Assembly (NCBI RefSeq): GCF_005239225.2
Contig: NC_133284.1
Location: forward strand, 36,532,758-36,596,757
DNA from: Populus alba
Lineage: Eukaryota; Streptophyta; Magnoliopsida; Malpighiales; Salicaceae
Direction: 5' to 3'
Length of the DNA: 64,000 bases
Part shown: piece by piece, positions 57,501 to 64,000 of the stretch
How the letters are laid out: each line of letters starts with the position of its first letter
How positions within the stretch are numbered: position 1 is the stretch's first letter
Position numbers and translations under genes: made by a program
Notes under the pieces: generated by a model
What the model was told of the DNA's origin: nothing
Database searches by the model: none
The model's input: only the letters and a program-made list of their open reading frames with translations

Positions 57501-60500
57501 AACAAATCAACGTTTGTGCTTATTGATATTTTATTTATTAGAATCTGATAGTAGAGCGAAGTACTCACGAGTCTGAATCATCTAGGATAGTGCACAGTCG
57601 TGCGTTGATTGGTTGCTTTATGATGCCTCAAGTGGTTGCGACTCAATATAACGCCACAACACCTCATGGGCACTTGGTAGTAGATAGTGAAGTAGCCATT
57701 TAGGCTCCTAGCCTCTTGCCCCTTCGCTTGGCGGCTAGCTCTCTGTCCCCTTCTAGACCATATAATGTAGGATTCTTCATTCAAATACTGTGCATAGAAA
57801 TAAAGTTGTACCTTCACCGACGACTTAATAAGTTCTTGCTGTAAATATCAAGCTTTTGATTCCAAAATTTGGTTGGTCGATGCTTGAACTTGCTCTGGTG
57901 ATAGCAGTAATGTGCGGTGACCTACTGATAATTTGCAAAAATGATGTCTACATAGATTGCAAAACTTTTTAAAAGGCTTTAGAAGCATTGCAAAACTTTT
58001 ATTTATAACAAACTCTTGAAACTATGCTCTTGAAATCAAAGCTTCCATTTCAATGAACAATACATTCTTCTAAAATAAAATCCTACTACAAATAAAGCAA
58101 GTTTACTGAGCGTGTATTTGATATTATAATAATTTTTACGATTATAACTTAACCTGAAAAAACAAATTTAATTAAAAAAACCGCATAATATAGTTTTTTT
58201 CAAAACCACAATTTTTACAATATTTGTAATTAAAAATATATTTAAGTAATGAAAACTAAATAACTTTTGAAACCGTGATCATTCTATAAACATTTCATAC
58301 TCTAACTTGATAGGATCTTATAGTCTAAAATCAGTGACTAGAGTCGATGATTTTAACGGTTCGTAGTTATGGAATAGGAGAGTATTACTACCATGAACTG
58401 AATTGACCTCCATTGAGGCTGCTCTGACCTCCTCTATATATTCTTTAATTAATCAAGTAGGTTATGTTAACTGGCACTAAAGCGAATTACTTCAATATAA
58501 TTTAAACTACTGCTAAAAGTTGTCTTTGTTTAATTCTAAGAAGTAAAATTTTATGAATATCGAATTCTCATGATGGTATGAAAACATTACATGATCGTGA
58601 ATTACTATTATCCTAAATTTAGCGGTAGTGTTTGGTATCATTATGATTTATTTTTTTCAAAACAAGTTTTGGTGAACTGCTATCTTTATTATTTCTTATG
58701 AATGATTTTATAAACCGAATCAAGTATTTAAAAATGGCTTTTAGTGCTCTGTTTTCTATTAATAGATTGTAAATGTCACACTACCACCATGAAAATCAAC
58801 ACAACGCCACCACACTATCACAGCGACCACCACTATCCCATCACCATCGTTCCCCCAAACACTTCCAAAACACTGTTATCACCATTAATGTTATCCTAGT
58901 TACAATTTTGGATCATTGCTCTGAATCGAATGTTCACCGATTCAACCATCAGGTTGTTTTTTATTCAATGTTGTGAATTTTATCAGTTTTAAAAATGATC
59001 TGATTCAAGTCCCTGTCACCAGTTATTTAGTTTAGCTAGTCAGATAAATCCAATTTTGATAACACTAACTACCAGAGCTATAGCATGCACTTTAACTTTA
59101 TTGAAAACGAAATCACACAACCATAACCAAACCAATCAATTTGTTTTGCTATAGCCATCAAAATCATTATCAGCACCATCACTTATACCATCATGATATG
59201 TCGTTGTCACCACAACCATACCATTATCATAACATGCATTTTAATTATTTTTTTCTTAAAATATTTTCCACAATGTTTGTTTTTAAGAAAAAAAGTAATT
59301 TTTTTTAAAAAAGCTAAAAATAAAAGAGAATGAACCACTTTCTTATATGTATATGTACAAATTCATTGAAGGAAGGCTTTTATAGAAAATCTTAAATTAC
59401 ACTTCAAATCTCATTTATAAATGAGAATTAAAAAAAAAAAAGAGTAGCAGGTCATTAACTATTAGTATGACAAAAGTACTTCTTAAGTTGTATTATATGA
59501 GTGATTATTAAGAGCACAAAAAGAAAATAGAAGGAAGTTTAAGCTTTTTGGTGGAGGTGAATGTAGAGGTTTAATATCAAAATTCAAGGAAAAAAGAGAA
59601 CAAACTTATTAATATGTAGAAGTAGAGATTAAGGTCATGTTTGTGTATGTAGTAATATTGCGATTGAAACTTTGATTGTAATGAAAAAAATAATATTTTT
59701 ATGTGGTATCCCAAAAACAAAGAAACTTATATATAAATAGAGCAAGTCATTTTTAAATTTGTGTAACTTACTAGTAGATTTGATTTTTATTGAGTTAAGT
59801 TGGGATTTTTAAATAAATAAGTTTGTTTTGTGATTTTGACTCAAAAAATTTGTTAGACTTCGACAGGTATCCTGAAAATAAGAAAAGAAGTATCACTAAC
59901 TCTTTTATCTAGTATTTCATAGGAATAGAATAAATGATGCAGATAAATATAATAGAAAATATATATTTTCTAGATTTTATATTTTATTTTCTCTTACTCT
60001 TATACTAAAATAAAAGATGTCTTCAAATATTTTAATGTTGCATAATAAAATTGTTTTTGCATTAATTCAAAGCCTAGAAAAGTCCATTGAGCGCCTCGTG
60101 CCTATGTCATAATAGATCGGAATGCTTGCCTTGGATCGATTTCTAGTGAATAATTGCTCTAGTGAATAACTAATGAAACTAGATAGAACAAAACTATAAA
60201 TAACACAAGGCACTTGTTTTCTCCATTTTCTACTGGTTTAAGTCCTTCCAAAAACAAAATATAGAGAAGTTAAGTTATGAGTTTATTGAATTGTTATTTA
60301 GGATTTAAAAGCATGTTTGACTTTGCTGCCAATTCATGAACGTAGGTTACAAATTAGGAGAACGTAAAAAAATGGTTCTCTATAAGAGAGGGGGATTAAG
60401 GAATGGTATTTTTTCAGAGGTTGGAAATTAGAGTTCTCTGTAAGGAAAGGGATTGAAGAAGTAGGAAAGAAGATTTCCCAACAGAGCAGCAGCCAGTCGA

Positions 60501-63500
60501 AGTCATGGTTTTTGAGTAGGCCCAAGGCTTTATTCAACCTAGGCTCAAAGTTGTCGCAGAAATGGTGAATTGACCTACTCAACTATGTGTAGTCCACCTC
60601 TGTTGAAAACCTAATTTGTGATTGGGTCCTCCACTGATCATGGGTTCAGGATTGACAGAAGCTCCAATATCTAATTTACTAACTTCGTATGAACATTTCA
60701 AATTAGGTTTGAAAAGGAATCCAATAGGAGAGGGATGTAAGAAGACAGCAATGAGATTTTCATTAGTGACATAACAGTATGGAGAGAAAAATAGTACTCT
60801 ATCCGTCCCCATAGTGATCGTCTAACTTTTTTATTTTCGCTTGTCAAATTATCAAGTCATATATTTTCTTATAATTTCTCTAATCTTGTAAGAGACCTGC
60901 GATTAAAATAAGGGTATTTTAGAGAATTGCGAATAAAGAACAATGATATAATATATCAGTTAATGACTTTTATCTCTCTAGAACCGACGGAAAGAATAAT
61001 AAATTACACTAAACATGAACAAACAAAATTGGAACAAAATAGTTCAAGTTCAGGTTTATAGAAAACCCTTATATATATATATAGTTGAACTGATCAAAAG
61101 ATATTCTCTAGATTATTATTATATAGCTTCTTTAGACTAAGGATCTTGCTTTTTGGTTACCAAGTAAAAAATGCAACTTGGTTAAAAAGTGATGGCAACT
61201 GCTCAGCCACTTGGAATTTGTTTCTCTCTACGTGTGTTTTTTGGACGGCGCTTGAAACACACAAAAACACATAAACAAACGAGCAAATTAAATTTGCGTT
61301 CCACAAAAGGTTTATAGTTAGCTGTGGTTGGAGAATTAGGAATTTTAGAAGTGAATTTGAGTTGGGGTTTGATTCATGAAAATTAGGATTGATTAGGTCT
61401 TATGTTTAGGGTGGAGTTCAGATTTTTTTTATTTCTGAAGTAATCCGAGCTTATTGTAGCAAAAAGAAGTATTAAGAGAGGAGCAAGTAGAATAAAGTGC
61501 TTTAGAGAAAATAGAAGAGAGGATGAACTAAGAACTCCTCGAAACTTGTATTCCCCATTAGCCTTGCTAAGGAAAATCACTTGCCAAGTGCATCTGCTAC
61601 AAACACTAAACTCTCTTCTTTTATACTTCAATGATGAATTCATCAGCATAAGAACTTCACATGACATAGGGCTTGTTAAGCTTCTTCTAGAGTTCAGATT
61701 CTGCCATACTTGATTATTCCAAATTAACCAGATAGTTCATCATTGAAAAAGTTGTGTGTGCTTATTAACTGGCACTACAAATCTAGCTTGAAATTCATCA
61801 CACTACATTGTTAATAGTTTATTGAAATCAACTAGCATAGTAAGAGGCGATTCAATCATTAAGGCTTTAATCTCTCCAAAGGCTTTCTGAGCTGAATATT
61901 TATTCAAGCATGTAGTAATAGAACTCATAATGAAAATTTCTTGGTACAGAGACTTCTTTTTAGAAACAATAGGTATGCTATCTCAGAAACAAGCATGGCA
62001 CAGAGATGTATTTGATGGTGATTTTGTTGATTGCAAAGCTATCTACACCCATGTTCAAACCAAATACTCATAGTCACAAATACTCGATTCTCTCTGTTTT
62101 TTCTATCTTCTTTCTCGCAATTCTTCTCATTTTAACAACATATTCTCAAACATATAGTGCGTTCAAATTACCTACTATAATTCCAAAATAATCGAAAGAA
62201 AAGAAATGAGAACAGCAGAGAAGCATTCTCATTATGTTCCTTTTTCCTTCAATCTTGTTTTTCCTTTTCTATATTTCTAAATCGAATAATATTATCAATA
62301 GAAATACAATAGTTACATACTGTTGATAAAAGCGTAGTTAAGTATTGCAATACAAAAAAAGAAAAGAAGGAAAAGAACCCATTTGAACTCACTTCGGCCA
62401 TAAATAATAAAAGCATAGTTACCTATTGCAAAGTTTCTGTGGAGAACCTAAGCTATCATGTATAGTTGGAGAAAATTCATATAGTTTCATCTCAGTAATA
62501 GCTGTTACCTTTTGATGTTAGAATAAATATAATAAACTCCAAGAGTAAAGGCCAAAAAGCTTAATTTTTGCCTGGCATATTGTTCTTCCTAATGATCTTA
62601 CTTGACAGGTAAATCCTAACAAGATAACTGAGTGTCATAAATCTATCTTCTAACTTTTGACTATCATGATTATTATTGCACCCTAATACTACTTTCATGA
62701 TTTTCATCGTGATAAATCCTCAAGTCACACTAGCAGAAATCAAAATCATGTCCAGCATCGCATACTTTCAATGTTTCATGCCTTCATTTTGTCCAAAACC
62801 CTTGGAACTGATAATATATCCTCTATTTAAGATCAGTCATGCCTCTTGATTAAAAAGCAAAGAATGTTAAGCATGTTTCCCACTACTGTATGACAGCAGG
62901 AGGCTAGAAACTGTCTCTCCCTGAAACTACATATGACATGAGCATTAATGTTCGATGATACAAGGCCTTCCGTAGAAGAGTTGGTTATTATTGACCTTTC
63001 ATGTTGGCTAGCAGTCTAAATGAAAGCCTTAGCCTTAGAATGCTATCAAGATACAAAAAGACAATAAGTAAATACAATCCGCATAAATGAAAAATGACCA
63101 CCACAACACACACTAACAAGGGCTCATAGAAGTGAACCTTACAACCATTATCCACTGTAAATTTTAGAAGATGGAAGAAATAGGAAAATACCTGTCATAT
63201 GGATTGTCAGGGATTTTTATGCTGGCTAAACTTCACTTGTAGCTTCAATTCTGACCATAGCAAAACAGATCCCAGTAAATTAGAAAAACTACCTCCTAGT
63301 TAATTGTTCACATGTAAATATTTTAAAAACAAATATATTTGCAAATTGAAATGAATTACCGAGTTGCAATTTTGATTGTTCATCTACTTTCATTGTTCTA
63401 GAATTATATAAAAGAATTTCACGGAAATTGAAGTTAGTACTTTATATAGCATCCATGAGTGGTTACAATATGATGCAGTTTTTGGAGTATTCATTATTAT

Positions 63501-63721
63501 ACTTACGTTTTATTGATTCTCTGTTGGTATTTGCTTCACAATACTTGTAGGTTCCTTGCTTGCTTATCAGTTGTACTATGTTCCTTTATGCCCAGTTTGA
63601 GGATTTCTGAGTTGCGCAATGTTCCTTTGTGTACAGTTTGAGAAATATCCTTGAGCGCTATGACACACATAAAACTAAAAGTCAAGAAATAGCAATCTGC
63701 AAGAACGTTGATAAAACCAAG
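54516..63721 (+). CDS. MIKC-type MADS-box transcription factor, exons 1-2 (FLC/MAF-like), 3' end outside window
   Basis: Exon 1 (54516-54700) encodes a full MADS domain: [20 protein letters not shown], then [20 protein letters not shown], then [16 protein letters not shown]. Exon 2 (63637-63721, 85 bp) encodes the start of the I region, [20 protein letters not shown], and ends at a good donor AAG|GTTAGT. Joining the exons restores the serine codon AG|T, giving [14 protein letters not shown], the normal MIKC pattern. The K-box exons lie beyond the window. The exon 1 donor is GC (CAG|GCACGT), not GT. MADS proteins bind CArG boxes as dimers. IEDKSSRQV and SGN-SL-ILERY favour the FLC/MAF branch (flowering and dormancy repressors), but other MIKC groups are possible. 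The 8.9-kb first intron suits FLC-type control. Kinship is inference; the MADS call is firm. Confidence 0.85.
55318..55928. mobile_element. hAT-type MITE inside MADS intron 1, 611 bp
   Basis: Inverted ends TAGGGGTGTTCA / TGAACACCCCTA, flanked by identical 8-bp duplications ATGTTTTG (55310-55317 and 55929-55936). The interior holds CCGGTTCGGTTCGG motifs at both ends. A central GA/GGGG-rich minisatellite with GGGAAAAGGGAAGGGGGA-type units lies at about 55510-55700. The perfect duplication suggests a fairly recent insertion. Confidence 0.9.
55937..60790. other. MADS intron 1, middle part
   Basis: Mostly AT-rich. Short frames on the minus strand at 56199-56432, 57578-57817, 60334-60582 and 60579-60812 have no recognisable domains and look like chance or old repeat frames. 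A miR395-site-like 17-mer lies at 58849-58865. A CAC-rich tract surrounds it (58780-58850). No exon could be identified. Confidence 0.45.
60795..60998. mobile_element. Stowaway-like MITE in MADS intron 1
   Basis: TA|CTCTATCCGTCCCCAT at the left, and AACCGACGGAAAGAA|TA at the right, roughly inverted. TA targets and about 200 bp length fit Stowaway. The right end is degenerate. Confidence 0.5.
61000..63570. other. MADS intron 1, distal part
   Basis: No exon with a K-box or other MADS pattern is seen. A minus-strand frame at 61383-61667 and a plus-strand frame at 62006-62191 are without known domains. The composition is slightly less AT-rich than the 44-53 kb region. Confidence 0.4.
63578..63636 (+). 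promoter_or_regulatory. tandemly duplicated splice acceptor of MADS exon 2
   Basis: TATGTTCCTTTATGCCCAG|TTTGAG (acceptor at 63595) and AATGTTCCTTTGTGTACAG|TTTGAG (acceptor at 63636) are near-copies 41 bp apart. The second gives the conserved I-region frame. The first, in the same phase, reaches a stop after 15 codons. Confidence 0.7.
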
Positions 63722-64000
63722 GTTAGTCGATTATTCATCATTTTGCCAAAACTTTGTTATTGCATTCAATATTTGAGCATAGCACTAGAAATCTCTAAAT
63801 TTCCAAAAGATACAGCTTTTCGATTATTCCATTTTACTATATTTTGGGCAAAAATGCGTGAGATCCAACTCCGGAGGAAAGAGCCACTTAAAAACTACTT
63901 CAACTCTGTTTTCGAAACCTAATAGTAAAAGGGAACTTTTTGAGAGAGGGAGAGAGATTTTGTGAAATCCTTATAGGCAACCACCCAGAATATGGCAGCT
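63722..64000 (+). other. start of MADS intron 2
   Basis: The donor GTTAGT opens the intron. No exon 3 pattern is visible before the window ends. The frame continuing to 63922 is intron read-through. Confidence 0.5.

Noticed and set aside
58849..58865. MIR395 hairpin
   Set aside because: The opposite arm expected within about 100 bp is not present on either side.
63629..63922. 97-codon open frame taken as an independent gene
   Set aside because: Its first half is MADS exon 2 in frame; the ATG lies in the acceptor region and the rest is intron read-through.
1..64000. tRNA or rRNA genes
   Set aside because: B-box-like motifs at 10.8, 24.3 and 36.4 kb lack a cloverleaf and lie in dispersed repeats or a SINE; no rRNA-like block was seen.

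Overview
This is AT-rich plant nuclear DNA, mostly transposon-derived and gene-poor. Plant-specific genes (a MIKC-type MADS-box gene, a MIR171 gene), short AT-rich MITEs in about a dozen copies, plant CACTA, hAT, Stowaway and SINE elements, and a Tat/Ogre-like LTR element with a tRNA-Arg primer-binding site all point to a woody eudicot. I favour Populus or another Salicaceae, but this rests on family resemblance only and no search was run.

Layout. 1-5.2 kb: old repeats, including an inverted fragment of a CACTA transposon. 7.0-9.0 kb (minus): a two-exon gene for a 76-residue single-membrane-span protein whose intron carries an imperfect tandem duplication. 9.8-14.8 kb: MITEs, a foldback element and a Stowaway-like element. 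14.8-15.2 kb (minus): a MIR171 hairpin with TATA box, CT-rich leader and a 12-codon first ORF. 17.1-22.6 kb: a decayed CACTA (En/Spm) element with relics of both transposase genes. 24.3 kb: a tRNA-derived SINE. 25.8-35.7 kb: one complete, apparently young, non-autonomous LTR retrotransposon of 9.8 kb, with 2.43 kb LTRs, 5-bp target-site duplication, PBS, polypurine tract and an intact 476-codon gag but no pol. Its 3' half is filled by two arrays of small hairpins. 38.6-40.6 kb: a broken endogenous caulimovirid-like sequence. 42.7 kb: an intact single-exon gene for a 123-residue DUF761-like protein. 43.5-44.0 kb: a minisatellite of about 65 bp period. 44-54 kb: AT-rich intergenic repeats. 54.5-64.0 kb (plus): the first two exons of a MIKC MADS-box gene, FLC/MAF-like in my judgement, separated by an 8.9-kb intron with a GC donor and a duplicated acceptor; the gene runs off the window.

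Most unusual: (i) the hairpin arrays in the gag-only retrotransposon, where different stem sequences are each matched by the complementary change on the other side while the loop stays nearly constant; (ii) the MADS gene's splice sites; (iii) the MIR171 locus with a candidate leader peptide. The genes are separate units and I see no co-regulated cluster.
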